A stretch of 64,000 nucleotides of DNA from positions 124,001 through 188,000 of the forward strand of contig CACIWZ010000002.1 in the NCBI GenBank assembly GCA_902590505.1, given 5' to 3'. The notes beneath the pieces were generated by a model. That model did no database searches. It was not told where the DNA came from and saw only the letters and a program-made list of their open reading frames with translations. The first letter of the stretch is position 1; every line of letters begins with the position of its first letter. The DNA comes from an uncultured Pelagibacteraceae bacterium. Its GTDB lineage: Bacteria > Pseudomonadota > Alphaproteobacteria > Pelagibacterales > Pelagibacteraceae. Made by a program: the position numbers and the translations under genes. Shown here one piece after another: positions 46,323 through 57,220 of this stretch.

Positions 46323-47066
46323 ATGCAATTAGGTTTGAAAGATTTTAAAAGGTTTGAAAAACAAATTATTCTTAAAAAAGTTGGAGTAGCTGGACAAAAA
46401 AAAATAATTAACGCTAAAGTATTAATAATCGGTGTTGGAGGTTTGGGTTGTCCACTTTTAACGTACTTAGCAGCATCTGGGGTCGGAACCATAGGAATTG
46501 TAGATCCAGATAAAATTGAAATAAGTAATTTAAATAGACAAACGTTATTTACTACTAATGATATAGGTAAATACAAAGTCGATCAGGCTAAATCTAGTAT
46601 TTATAGAATAAATAAAGAAATTAGAATTATAACTTTTAAAAAAAAAGTAACTCTTAAGAATATTAAATCAACAATTAGAAATTTTGACATAATTTGTGAT
46701 GGAACTGATAACTTTGAGACAAGATACTTGATTAATGATGAATGTAAAAAAATGAAAAAAATACTCATCTCTGCAGCAATCAGTAAATTTGACGGTCATT
46801 TATACAAATTTAATTTTAGAAAAAAAACATCCTGTTATAGATGCTTTATGCCAGATAAGCCTGTTTTAGAAAAAAATTGTGAAACAGATGGAATTTTTTC
46901 ACCAGTAGCTGGAATTTTGGGATCACTACAAGCTAATGAAGTTTTAAAATCAATTTTAGGATTAAAGAATGGTTTAGATAACCAGATGATGATTTTTAAT
47001 TCAATTAAAATAAATTTAAGAAAAGTAAAATTATCTCTCAATCCTAAATGTAAAAATAAATGTTAA
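46323..47066 (+). CDS. moeB: ThiF/MoeB/HesA-family adenylyltransferase
   Basis: The 247-residue E1-like enzyme adenylates the C-terminus of a small sulfur carrier protein. It has VLIIGVGGLGCPLLTYLAASG for ATP, NLNRQTLF with the conserved arginine, DGTDNFETRYLIND, and zinc-type cysteine pairs (CYRC and CKNKC). No rhodanese domain is fused. It may serve molybdopterin (MoeB), thiamine (ThiF) or both; the window cannot separate these. It overlaps the SH3 gene by 7 bp. Confidence 0.86.
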   Translation: MQLGLKDFKRFEKQIILKKVGVAGQKKIINAKVLIIGVGGLGCPLLTYLAASGVGTIGIVDPDKIEISNLNRQTLFTTNDIGKYKVDQAKSSIYRINKEIRIITFKKKVTLKNIKSTIRNFDIICDGTDNFETRYLINDECKKMKKILISAAISKFDGHLYKFNFRKKTSCYRCFMPDKPVLEKNCETDGIFSPVAGILGSLQANEVLKSILGLKNGLDNQMMIFNSIKINLRKVKLSLNPKCKNKC

Positions 47067-47503
47067 AAATTATTTATATTACTTTATTTTTTTGTTTTTC
47101 ATCCCAAAGTCTTTTCGCAATTGAATACTTTTTAACTTTGAGAAACGACAAAGTTAATCTTAGACAAGGGCCATCTTTCGAATATCCTATCAAATTATTT
47201 TATAAAAAAAAATTTTTACCTGTTTTAATTCAAGATAAATTTGAAAATTTTAGAAAAATAAGAGATCATGAAAATAATACTGGTTGGATTCATATTTCAC
47301 AGTTATCAAAAAAAAAAGCGGCAATCACAATTGAAGACGATCAATTGATTTTTAATAAACCTTCTATTTACTCCAAGCCTTTTGCAATCCTTAAAAAAGG
47401 TAGATTATGCAAAATACATAAATGCAAAGATGATTGGTGTAAGATAAGTGTGGAGAAATATAAAGGTTGGGTTAAAAAAGATATTTTGTGGGGTCTGTTA
47501 TAA
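47060..47503 (+). CDS. Secreted bacterial SH3-domain protein
   Basis: The 147-residue protein has a signal peptide (about residues 1-20, ending SLFAIE) and two SH3b-type stretches. RNDKVNLRQGPSFEYPI followed by NTGWIHISQL is typical of the family, and KCKDDWCKISVEKYKGWVKKD suggests a second repeat. Such proteins sit in the periplasm and often bind peptidoglycan. It closes the ubiE-to-moeB gene string. No enzymatic domain is seen. Confidence 0.85.
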   Translation: MLKIIYITLFFCFSSQSLFAIEYFLTLRNDKVNLRQGPSFEYPIKLFYKKKFLPVLIQDKFENFRKIRDHENNTGWIHISQLSKKKAAITIEDDQLIFNKPSIYSKPFAILKKGRLCKIHKCKDDWCKISVEKYKGWVKKDILWGLL

Positions 47504-47504
47504 A

Positions 47505-47747
47505 CTATTTCTTGTACTTAGCTGTCCAAAATTTGTCCAACACGAAGTACCAAACCGCGTTGGCAATCGGTTCAACTATTGCATCAGTTAAAGCAATCAT
47601 GAATGAAACATTGGATATTAGCATTAAAACTGTTATGGCAATTAAAAAATGTCCGATGGTGTAGATTAAGGTTCGTAAGAGAGATCCTTTGTTGCTTTGA
47701 TAAATATCTTTTACAGTAAGATAGATTCCTTTATTGAACTCTGCCAT
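47505..47747 (-). CDS. DUF2061 small membrane protein
   Basis: The 80-residue protein has two hydrophobic helices and the DUF2061 pattern, with SLLRTLIYTIGHFLIAIT early and EPIANAVWYFVLDKFW late. Its function is unknown. It overlaps the 2-oxoglutarate oxygenase gene by 17 bp, so they are likely co-translated, and faces the SH3 gene with a 1-bp gap. Confidence 0.8.
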   Translation of the reverse strand: MAEFNKGIYLTVKDIYQSNKGSLLRTLIYTIGHFLIAITVLMLISNVSFMIALTDAIVEPIANAVWYFVLDKFWTAKYKK

Positions 47748-48372
47748 TTTTAAACGGATTTTCTAAAACACACGCTACAAGATGTATCCTATCTTGTTCA
47801 CCGCCATTAAAGAAATTATGATATTTTGTGTTGTTCGTAATAGTTGCTGATCCGTCAGCTGGCATATGCTTACAAACATCCTCTATCACCATCCTACAAC
47901 CTTTGTTGGTTATGATTGGAATATGAAGTCTTGGCTCTGGATCTCTGTGCCAACTTAGAGTAGATCTAGGTTCCTTTAACAATATTCTCACTCTTCCGAG
48001 CTTAAAATGTTTTTTCAAAGTATTATAAACTTCTTCAAAATACGTGTTTTTAAACTCAGGGACTATTTCTGTATATTTTGACTCATCAATAGCTTTGTCT
48101 CTTTCCACTTCCTTGCCTTTTTCATCAGGTATAGTCCAGTAAGTGCCTCTTACATTGTGACCCTCTGTAGAATTTTTATCACCTGGAATTTGATTTATTG
48201 AAATTGCTCCAAAATTTTTAATACCAAGAGTGTTGAATTTCTTTTTTTTTAATACAATATTTAAATCAGCTTTTAATTTATCAATATCGAATTTTAAATT
48301 TGGAACTTTGAAAAAATCTTCTTTTATATTTTGATTTAATTTCTCTAAGTTTTGTGATTTAACAATTTCCAT
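47731..48372 (-). CDS. 2-oxoglutarate/Fe(II)-dependent oxygenase, aspartyl hydroxylase-like
   Basis: The 213-residue protein fits the aspartyl/asparaginyl beta-hydroxylase-like branch of 2-oxoglutarate oxygenases. Iron ligands are probably H142 and D144 in SWHRDPEPRLH and a later histidine in YHNFFNGGEQDRIHLV; the arginine there would bind 2-oxoglutarate. The target is unknown. It is 1 bp downstream of katG on the same strand and overlaps DUF2061, so the three could be one oxidative-stress transcript. Confidence 0.78.
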   Translation of the reverse strand: MEIVKSQNLEKLNQNIKEDFFKVPNLKFDIDKLKADLNIVLKKKKFNTLGIKNFGAISINQIPGDKNSTEGHNVRGTYWTIPDEKGKEVERDKAIDESKYTEIVPEFKNTYFEEVYNTLKKHFKLGRVRILLKEPRSTLSWHRDPEPRLHIPIITNKGCRMVIEDVCKHMPADGSATITNNTKYHNFFNGGEQDRIHLVACVLENPFKNGRVQ

Positions 48373-48373
48373 A

Positions 48374-50570
<2,197 letters not shown>

Positions 50571-50591
50571 GTGAAAACAAGCGACAAACTG

Positions 50592-50999
50592 TCAATTTTT
50601 CAAATTTATAAATACCTCAACATTCTTAATTTTTTTACCATTTGGTGCTTTAGGAATTTTTTGGATGACTATATCATTCGCATCTATGTCAATTAATTCT
50701 GAATTTTCACTATCATAAAAGTGATGATGGTTTGAAACATTTGTATCAAAATATGTTTTGTTTCCTCTCACTTCAACTTCACTTAAATGTCCAGCCGTTT
50801 TAAAAGCGTGAACCGTATTGTAAATTGTAGCTAGTGCAATTTTAGAAGTTGATTTTTTTATTAAAAGTTTGTTTAAACTTTCGACTGTAAAATGAAAAGT
50901 TTTTTCTCTTTCGAATAAAAATTTAGCAATTTCAACTCTTTGTTTAGTCGGTCTTAACTTTGATGATCTTAATTTTTTTAAAATGTCTATTTTTTTCAC
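50592..50999 (-). CDS. irr: Fur-family regulator Irr
   Basis: The 135-residue Fur-fold protein matches Irr by KLRPTKQRVEIAKFLF, IALATIYNTVHAFKTAGHL and especially YFDTNVSNHHHFYDSENSELIDID, with the His cluster. Irr links iron and haem status, and sometimes peroxide, to gene control in alphaproteobacteria. The N-terminal haem motif GCPWHD of Bradyrhizobium is absent. It starts with GTG at 50999 and sits directly upstream of katG and divergent from fabA, the classic irr-fabA-fabB-fabI arrangement. Confidence 0.87.
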   Translation of the reverse strand: MKKIDILKKLRSSKLRPTKQRVEIAKFLFEREKTFHFTVESLNKLLIKKSTSKIALATIYNTVHAFKTAGHLSEVEVRGNKTYFDTNVSNHHHFYDSENSELIDIDANDIVIQKIPKAPNGKKIKNVEVFINLKN

Positions 51000-51022
51000 G
51001 TTTTATTAAGTTTTTTATCTAC

Positions 51023-51039
51023 TTTATAATCATTCTAAA
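51023..51039. promoter_or_regulatory. Candidate Irr/PerR-type operator in the irr-fabA gap
   Basis: TTTATAATCATTCTAAA shares 15 of 17 bases with the katG box and has the same one-base departure from TTTAGAA-N3-TTCTAAA. It includes TATAAT (51025-51030), a likely fabA -10, and lies 24 bp from the irr start. This position suits autoregulation of irr and control of fabA. Confidence 0.6.
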
Positions 51040-51089
51040 TACAAATATATAGGAAACTTTTGCTAAATCAAGTAAAACAGTCCTTAATC

Positions 51090-51593
51090 ATGCAAAAAAA
51101 CAGTTACAATTATGATGAATTAATTTCGTGTGGAGAGGGAAAATTATTTGGAGAAGGGAATGCCAAACTACCGTTACCCCCGATGCTAATGTTTGATAGA
51201 ATTACAGAGATTAAAAAAGATACAGGTGAATTTAAAAAAGGTTTTATAAAAGCCGAGCTTGATATTAAAGATAACCTCTGGTTTTTTGATTGTCATTTTA
51301 AAAAAGACCCAGTTATGCCAGGTTGCCTTGGTTTAGATGCTATGTGGCAGTTGGTTGGATTTTTTTTAGGCTGGATTGGCGAGCCAGGAAAGGGTAGAGC
51401 TTTAGGAGTAAATTCTGTAAAATTTACTGGCGAGGTTTTGAAAAATATTAAAATGGCTACTTATGAAATAAATATGAAGAGAATTTTAAAAAAAGAGGGA
51501 ACTGCAGTTGGTTTAGCAAACGGTATTTTGAGCGCTGATGGAAAAATAATTTATACAGCTGAAAATTTGAAGGTAGGATTATTTAAGTCATGA
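51090..51593 (+). CDS. fabA: 3-hydroxydecanoyl-ACP dehydratase/isomerase
   Basis: The 167-residue enzyme dehydrates and isomerises the C10 intermediate, the branch point to unsaturated fatty acids. Catalytic H69 is in [14 protein letters not shown] and D83 in GLDAMWQL; the start [20 protein letters not shown] is conserved. ATG at 51090 matches homologues; an in-frame TTG at 51060 is rejected. The gene overlaps fabB by 4 bp and is divergent from irr. Confidence 0.95.
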   Translation: MQKNSYNYDELISCGEGKLFGEGNAKLPLPPMLMFDRITEIKKDTGEFKKGFIKAELDIKDNLWFFDCHFKKDPVMPGCLGLDAMWQLVGFFLGWIGEPGKGRALGVNSVKFTGEVLKNIKMATYEINMKRILKKEGTAVGLANGILSADGKIIYTAENLKVGLFKS

Positions 51594-52804
51594 AAAGAGT
51601 CGTAGTAACTGGAATAGGTGTAGTTTCTTGTTTAGGAAACAATCAAGCGGAAGTTTTTGAGTCACTTGTTAACGCTAAGTCCGGAATTACATTTTCTGAA
51701 GAGTACAAAGAATATAATTTAAAAAGTCATGTTCACGGGAAACCAAATATAAAACTTGAGGACCATGTAGACAGAAAATTTATAAGATTTATGGGGCCTG
51801 GATCAGCTTATAATTATGTTTCTATGAATGAAGCTGTAAAGGACTCAGGTTTAGAGGAAAAAGATGTTAGTAACGTAACTACTGGGATGATAATGGGATC
51901 TGGTGGGCCTTCCATTGAAAACGTAATACTAGCTGCAGATAAAACTAGAGAAAAAAGTCCAAAAAGAATGGGTCCTTTTGTTGTGCCAAGAACTATGTCT
52001 AGTACTGCATCAGCAACTCTTGCAGTGCCATTTAAAATAAAAGGAGTTAACTACACAATCAGTTCAGCTTGCGCAACCAGTGGTCATTGTATTGGTAATG
52101 CAATGGAGTTAATCCAATTAGGAAAACAAAAAATTATTTTTGCAGGTGGAAGTGATGAAGTACATTTTGCAATGACTGCAATGTTTGATGCTATGACAGC
52201 CCTTTCCTCTAAATATAATGATACTCCTGAAAAAGCTTCTAGACCCTACGATAAAACCCGAGACGGTTTTGTTATCTCAGGCGGAGGAGGAGTTTTAGTT
52301 TTAGAGGAGTACGAGCACGCAAAATCAAGAGGTGCAAAAATATATGCAGAGCTTACAGGGTATGGTGCCACATCTGATGGTTATGACATGGTAGCTCCTT
52401 CTGGAGAGGGAGCAGTTAGATGTATGAAAATGGCATTGAGCACCGCAAAAAATAAAATTGATTATATAAATACTCATGGTACATCAACACCTGTTGGAGA
52501 TATTACAGAGTTGAAAGCTGTGGGAGAAGTGTTCAGTGACTATAAACCAAAAATTAGCTCAACCAAATCTCTTGCGGGTCATTCTCTAGGAGCTACATCA
52601 GTTCATGAGGCTGTTTATAGTTTAATTATGATGAAAAATAATTTTATAGCTGCATCAGCCAATATTAGCGATATGGATGATGAAGCGAAAAAATATCCAA
52701 TTGTTACAAAAGTAGAAAAAGATGTGAATTTAAATTCTGTAATGTCAAATAGTTTTGGCTTCGGCGGAACTAATGCCACTTTAGTTTTTGAAAAGGTAAA
52801 ATAA
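51590..52804 (+). CDS. fabB: 3-oxoacyl-ACP synthase I
   Basis: The 404-residue condensing enzyme elongates unsaturated acyl chains. The active cysteine is C161 in [14 protein letters not shown], with histidines in [11 protein letters not shown] and [10 protein letters not shown]. The final [15 protein letters not shown] closes the fold. It overlaps fabA (ATGA) and fabI (one base), forming a tight operon for unsaturated fatty acid synthesis. Confidence 0.96.
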   Translation: MKRVVVTGIGVVSCLGNNQAEVFESLVNAKSGITFSEEYKEYNLKSHVHGKPNIKLEDHVDRKFIRFMGPGSAYNYVSMNEAVKDSGLEEKDVSNVTTGMIMGSGGPSIENVILAADKTREKSPKRMGPFVVPRTMSSTASATLAVPFKIKGVNYTISSACATSGHCIGNAMELIQLGKQKIIFAGGSDEVHFAMTAMFDAMTALSSKYNDTPEKASRPYDKTRDGFVISGGGGVLVLEEYEHAKSRGAKIYAELTGYGATSDGYDMVAPSGEGAVRCMKMALSTAKNKIDYINTHGTSTPVGDITELKAVGEVFSDYKPKISSTKSLAGHSLGATSVHEAVYSLIMMKNNFIAASANISDMDDEAKKYPIVTKVEKDVNLNSVMSNSFGFGGTNATLVFEKVK

Positions 52805-53589
52805 TGAGTTTAATGAAAGGAAAAAAAGGTCTGATAATGGGAGTTGCAAACGAACGATCTATTGCTTGGGGTATATCTCAGAAACTTGCAGAGGCTGGAG
52901 CAGAATTAGCTTTTACTTACTTAGGTGACGCTTTAAAGAAAAGAGTTGTTCCTTTAGCAGAAAAATTAAATTCAAAACTAACTTTCAGTTGCGATGTAGA
53001 AAAAAAAGATGAAGTTGTACAACTTTTTAAAGATGTAAAGTCAAAATGGGGGGAGATAGATTTTGTAGTTCATGCAGTAGCTTTTTCTGACAAATCAGAG
53101 TTATCTGGAGAATATTTAAATACTACAAGAGAAAATTTTCTCAGAAGTATGCTAATTTCATGTTTTTCATTTACTGAAGTATCTAAAGAGGCTTCAAAGA
53201 TAATGAGAGAAGGGGGGAGCCTACTTACACTCACTTACGAGTCTACAAAGGCAATTCCAAATTATAATGTTATGGGGGTTTGTAAATCTGCGTTAGAGGC
53301 CAGTGTAAAATATTTAGCCAGGGATCTTGGGGGGAAAAAGATAAGAGTAAACGCAATCAGCGCAGGACCCATAAAAACTTTAGCTGCCTCTGCTATTGGA
53401 GATGCAAAATTTTTATATAAATGGAACGAAAATCATTCCTTTTTAAAAAGAAATGTAGATATTCACGATGTTGGAAATTCTGCGTTATATCTACTTAGTA
53501 ATTTAGCTGCAGGTGTTACTGGTGAGATACATTATGTAGATGCTGGATATAATAAAGTTGGAATGCCTGATCCGAAAAATATAAGCTAA
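52804..53589 (+). CDS. fabI: Enoyl-ACP reductase (NADH)
   Basis: The 261-residue short-chain dehydrogenase performs the last step of each fatty-acid cycle. NERSIAWGISQ binds NADH; the catalytic tyrosine and lysine are in NYNVMGVCKSALEASV, where FabI has the spacing Tyr-x6-Lys. The C-terminal GEIHYVDAGYN is typical. It ends the fabA-fabB-fabI operon and faces the GNAT gene. Confidence 0.95.
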   Translation: MSLMKGKKGLIMGVANERSIAWGISQKLAEAGAELAFTYLGDALKKRVVPLAEKLNSKLTFSCDVEKKDEVVQLFKDVKSKWGEIDFVVHAVAFSDKSELSGEYLNTTRENFLRSMLISCFSFTEVSKEASKIMREGGSLLTLTYESTKAIPNYNVMGVCKSALEASVKYLARDLGGKKIRVNAISAGPIKTLAASAIGDAKFLYKWNENHSFLKRNVDIHDVGNSALYLLSNLAAGVTGEIHYVDAGYNKVGMPDPKNIS

Positions 53590-53616
53590 ACCTAATATAA
53601 CATCTATTTAAATTTT

Positions 53617-54510
53617 TTAAAATTCAGTTTCTGAATAAAGCAAATCAAAAGTAAAACGCCTTGGTATCGTTTTCAAATATATCTTTTTGTTTTTGGTTAA
53701 ATAAAAATTTAAATTATTTTTAAAAATAGTATTTTTACTTGAAATAAAATACTCTCCACAAAGAGAAACATTGAACTTTTTTGATAAAATTTGAAAGAAT
53801 TGTATCATATTTTTATTAATCATATTTTTATTTGAGCAGTAAATTATATTCAAAGTTTTAAGATATTTTTTTTTATAAACAAATTTTCCAATAATAAATG
53901 ACTGCGATTTAGAATTTTCACTTTTAAATAAAAATTTTTGATAATCTTTATTAGAATAGAATGTTAAAAGTTTTTTTAAATTCTTTGGTATTTTTTCTTT
54001 AATTTTATTGAAGTTATTTAATAATTGGAATTTTTTATCATTTTGTTTAGAAAAGAATTTTTTTGTTAAGATTAGTTTATATGTCATTGAAAGTTCTTTA
54101 AACCCGAGTTTAATAAAAGTTTTACCTAGTCTAGGTAGAGCAGTTAAAACAGTTACTAAACATCTTTCTCTATCGATTTCCTTAAAAAGTAATGAGGAAC
54201 CAATCCGATGATTTTGATCAACCAACCAAGAATGTATGTTACATGTAAGGTGGTTTTTTTTATTATATTTTTTTTTAGAAAAAATAGTTCCTACAAAACC
54301 AACTATTTTTTTGTCTTTTTTTAAAATATAGCAGACTGGATAATTTTTGTTTAAAAAACTATTTAATAAAAAAAATATTTTTGAAAATCTTAAATATCTT
54401 TGTTTTTTAAGATACTTGATTGTTTGATTGTACAGGCTATCTCTAAAAAAAACTTTTCTTACTGAATATCTTGATATCCAGTAATTATGAATTTTTTTTC
54501 TTTCATGCAT
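53617..54510 (-). CDS. GNAT-fold acyltransferase-like protein
   Basis: The 297-residue protein has an N-terminal GNAT region (about 1-150): CYILKKDKKIVGFVGTIFS, then HSWLVDQNHRIGSSLLFKEI as the likely acyl-CoA or acyl-ACP loop. The rest is a Phe/Lys/Asn-rich region I cannot assign. It is last in a five-gene minus-strand cluster with an acyl carrier protein (1-bp overlap), suggesting it transfers an acyl group carried by that protein. The gene is even more A/T-rich than its neighbours. Confidence 0.68.
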   Translation of the reverse strand: MHERKKIHNYWISRYSVRKVFFRDSLYNQTIKYLKKQRYLRFSKIFFLLNSFLNKNYPVCYILKKDKKIVGFVGTIFSKKKYNKKNHLTCNIHSWLVDQNHRIGSSLLFKEIDRERCLVTVLTALPRLGKTFIKLGFKELSMTYKLILTKKFFSKQNDKKFQLLNNFNKIKEKIPKNLKKLLTFYSNKDYQKFLFKSENSKSQSFIIGKFVYKKKYLKTLNIIYCSNKNMINKNMIQFFQILSKKFNVSLCGEYFISSKNTIFKNNLNFYLTKNKKIYLKTIPRRFTFDLLYSETEF

Positions 54511-54761
54511 TAAGTAATAAGAGATTTTTTCTTTAAGAGAGAAATGATTTTTTTTACACTCTTTATCTCAGCTATATTTTTAATCTTTCCAATTCTTCCA
54601 TTAAGTTTTTTGTCTATAGCACTAATTATATCTAATTGAGCCAAAGAGTCCCAACTTTCCATTTTTGTATAATCATCAATTTTTTCAATTTTTTGTGGAC
54701 TCATTTTAAGGATTTTGGAAATTATTTTTAAAATATCTACTTTTGAAGGTTTTTTTTTCAT
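54510..54761 (-). CDS. Acyl carrier protein (accessory)
   Basis: The 83-residue protein is a four-helix carrier with the phosphopantetheine serine S39 in WDSLAQLDIISAIDKKL. The KPSKVDILKIISKILKM start also fits. It is basic at both ends, unlike the acidic housekeeping AcpP, so it is likely a dedicated carrier for this cluster, charged by a phosphopantetheinyl transferase encoded elsewhere. It lies between a methyltransferase and a GNAT gene. Confidence 0.87.
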   Translation of the reverse strand: MKKKPSKVDILKIISKILKMSPQKIEKIDDYTKMESWDSLAQLDIISAIDKKLNGRIGKIKNIAEIKSVKKIISLLKKKSLIT

Positions 54762-54766
54762 GAACT

Positions 54767-55438
54767 TTAATAGGCAATATATATCTCAGATGAATATAAA
54801 ATCAAACCATATTTTGTTTTATAACTCACTACTCCTTTCTTTTTTAATTTTTCTAATACATTTTTTTTTGAATACATGCTTTTAGGAAGCGGCCAATCTT
54901 TTGAAACCAAAAGTTTTACGTTTTTAAAATTCTTATTAGCAGTTCTTAATATTTTTTGTTTGTTTGACAATGTCACTATAGGAAAAATTAGTTTTCCATT
55001 TTTCTTTAAATGATTTTTTGTAACATTTAAAACTTCGTTAACTAAATCAGTCCCATCTTCGCCGCAATCGCAAGGTATTCCATTTCTGTACCAAGGAGAA
55101 ATAGTAGCTACTTTTTTTGCAATAGCAGAAATTGACTCTATTATTAAGTCAAATCTTTTATCTGCCCAAGGTTCAAACATGTTTCCAGTTTTTGCCTGAA
55201 TTTTTATACCATTTTTTTTTGCATTAGTTTTACAAAGGTCAATTGCTTTTTTTGATAGATCTGAAAAAAAATAGTTATTTTTAATTTTTGTATTTTTTGC
55301 AATTGTTAAGCCTACATATCCTGTGCCGCAACCTAGATCTAAAATGTCGGATTTTTTTCTAATAGTTTTCAGAGAGCTCTGAACTAAAAGAGATGTTGTG
55401 GCATTAGGTTTGAAAACTTTTTTTTCTTCTTTAATCAT
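54767..55438 (-). CDS. Class I SAM-dependent methyltransferase
   Basis: The 223-residue protein has SAM motif I ILDLGCGTGYVGL (about 32-44) and motif II-like YFFSDLSKKAIDLC. The position that carries NPPY in PrmC/HemK enzymes reads ESISA, so it is not a standard glutamine methyltransferase. A Cys-Gly-rich GIPCDCGEDGTD stretch follows. The target is probably a small molecule or carrier-bound acyl group made by the cluster. It overlaps the KAS III gene by 4 bp. Confidence 0.76.
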   Translation of the reverse strand: MIKEEKKVFKPNATTSLLVQSSLKTIRKKSDILDLGCGTGYVGLTIAKNTKIKNNYFFSDLSKKAIDLCKTNAKKNGIKIQAKTGNMFEPWADKRFDLIIESISAIAKKVATISPWYRNGIPCDCGEDGTDLVNEVLNVTKNHLKKNGKLIFPIVTLSNKQKILRTANKNFKNVKLLVSKDWPLPKSMYSKKNVLEKLKKKGVVSYKTKYGLILYSSEIYIAY

Positions 55439-56382
55439 AGTAATTTACTCCATTTAATTAAAGCAGAACCCCAAGATAAGCCTACTCCATATCCTGCAAC
55501 TATAATATTTTTGTTAACTAGTATCTTTTTTTTTGTATATGCATCTTTCAAAGCTATTGGTATAGACGCTGATATTGTGTTTCCTACTTTTCCATAGTTT
55601 TCAAAAGTTTTGTTTTTTTCTATAGACAATCTTCTATTTATATTATCCAAAATATATTTACTTGCTTGATGAAAGATGAATTTATGAATATTTTTCTTAT
55701 CTATTTTTATTTTCTTTAAGAGTTTATTTACATTATTAGGGACCACATCCATTGCAAATGTAAGTACTTTTGCACCATTCATCACGATTTCGTTCGTACC
55801 GGTTGGTAACTCCAAGGCGTCAGCACCTGATCCATCTGCGCCAAGTTCAAATGGACCGATTTTATTTTTTGTGCTTTTAGAAATTAAAATAGCTGAGGCA
55901 GCATCAGAAAATATTGGTCTGCAAGCAGTATTCGTTTTGCTAATATATTTTGTGTATGTATCAGCACATATTATAATTCCATTTTTTGCCTGTTTCGACT
56001 CAATTAAACTTGATGCCATTCTGAGAGCATAAATAAATCCAGAACAACCTAAATTCATATCAAAAGCTATAATATCGTTTCTAAGCTTAAGTTTACTTTG
56101 AATTATACATGCAGAGGTTGGAATTCTATAATTTGAAGTTTGAGTTACTAGTATTAAAAATTCAACTTTATTTTTTGAAAACTTTTGAAGTAATTTATTT
56201 GCAGCTTTGATACTAATATCTATTACAGTCTCGTTTTTACCAGATATGTATCGGTTATTAATACCAGTTTTTTCTTTAATTCTCTCAATGTTTACCTTGG
56301 GATTATTTTTTTTAAATTTAGCGTTATTTTCTTTATTTTTTGGGAAATAGTATTCAATGGCTGAAATTTTTGATCCTATCAT
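55435..56382 (-). CDS. 3-oxoacyl-ACP synthase III family protein (FabH-like)
   Basis: The 315-residue thiolase-fold enzyme keeps the KAS III triad: C113 in NLGCSGFIYAL, H238 in FIFHQASKY and N268 in GKVGNTISAS. It should condense an acyl-CoA starter with a malonyl-type thioester. It is not with other fatty-acid genes of its own, but beside a dedicated acyl carrier protein and methyltransferase, so it may start an unusual short acyl chain. Whether it is also the only FabH in the genome cannot be told here. Confidence 0.87.
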   Translation of the reverse strand: MIGSKISAIEYYFPKNKENNAKFKKNNPKVNIERIKEKTGINNRYISGKNETVIDISIKAANKLLQKFSKNKVEFLILVTQTSNYRIPTSACIIQSKLKLRNDIIAFDMNLGCSGFIYALRMASSLIESKQAKNGIIICADTYTKYISKTNTACRPIFSDAASAILISKSTKNKIGPFELGADGSGADALELPTGTNEIVMNGAKVLTFAMDVVPNNVNKLLKKIKIDKKNIHKFIFHQASKYILDNINRRLSIEKNKTFENYGKVGNTISASIPIALKDAYTKKKILVNKNIIVAGYGVGLSWGSALIKWSKLL

Positions 56383-56387
56383 GGATT

Positions 56388-57143
56388 TTAAAATAATCTT
56401 ATTAGTTTAAGTGATTTTTCTATTGTAACTCTAGACAGTTTAGAGAGAATATTGTTATCAATATTTTCTATCGCTTTATCAAAATTTATAATCTTAGATG
56501 AATTTTTTTTAATGAAGGAAACAAAATTTAAAAAATTTTCATTACTCATATAATTTAAATGTACTTGAGTACTTTGAATTCCAAATGGAAGCATTATCTC
56601 CTTGTAAAAAAGTTGAGGTATAAAATTTATCTGAAATTCACTGTAAGGTTTTAATCCGTATCCATCGATAACATAATCTATACCATTAGCTTTTAAAGCT
56701 TTAAAAGTATTAAGATCGTATGTATGATTTGGTGCAAAAAAAGATCTTACATTTACTTTTTCCTTTTTAAATATCTTTAATCCTTCTTCTATCCTTTTTT
56801 TTTGATGATCCAATGAATGCCCGTAAAATTCTGATTTTCCACCATACCCAAAAAAATCTTTTTTCATAGTATCTGAGTTGTAAACATGGTCAAAACCATG
56901 CATAGATATCTCCCAACCTTTGCTTTGCCAGACTCTCACTTTATGCCAAAAATCGTCTTTTTTTTCATATTTCAAAAATTCTTCATCTTTATTGTTTGGA
57001 ATTACTCCAAGAAGAGGTTTTATATTTAATTCATCAAATAAAATTTCACATTTTTGAATTAAATCCCATTTCATATGAGCTGCAATATCATCAATCCTAA
57101 TTAATAAACCTGTATTTTTTTTAAAAGGGCTTAATTTTTTCAT
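56388..57143 (-). CDS. Polysaccharide deacetylase-like protein (DUF2334 type)
   Basis: The 251-residue protein has a NodB-like barrel. The Asp pair is D18-D19 in LIRIDDIAAHM, and H82 and H86 in SMHGFDHVYNS should bind metal; FFAPNHTYD follows. Family members remove N-acetyl groups from amino sugars. No signal peptide is seen, so it may act on an intracellular sugar precursor. It is first in the five-gene cluster, 5 bp before the KAS III gene. Confidence 0.8.
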   Translation of the reverse strand: MKKLSPFKKNTGLLIRIDDIAAHMKWDLIQKCEILFDELNIKPLLGVIPNNKDEEFLKYEKKDDFWHKVRVWQSKGWEISMHGFDHVYNSDTMKKDFFGYGGKSEFYGHSLDHQKKRIEEGLKIFKKEKVNVRSFFAPNHTYDLNTFKALKANGIDYVIDGYGLKPYSEFQINFIPQLFYKEIMLPFGIQSTQVHLNYMSNENFLNFVSFIKKNSSKIINFDKAIENIDNNILSKLSRVTIEKSLKLIRLF

Positions 57144-57220
57144 AGTTAATTAAAATATATTACTATATTTTGAATAATCAAAATACTAAGATATTTTTGA
57201 TTTACATTACAGATTTTAGT

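Noticed and set aside
46214-46576. 120-codon minus-strand frame across dut and the ThiF-family gene
   Set aside because: It spans two well-supported genes on the other strand and shows no family motif.
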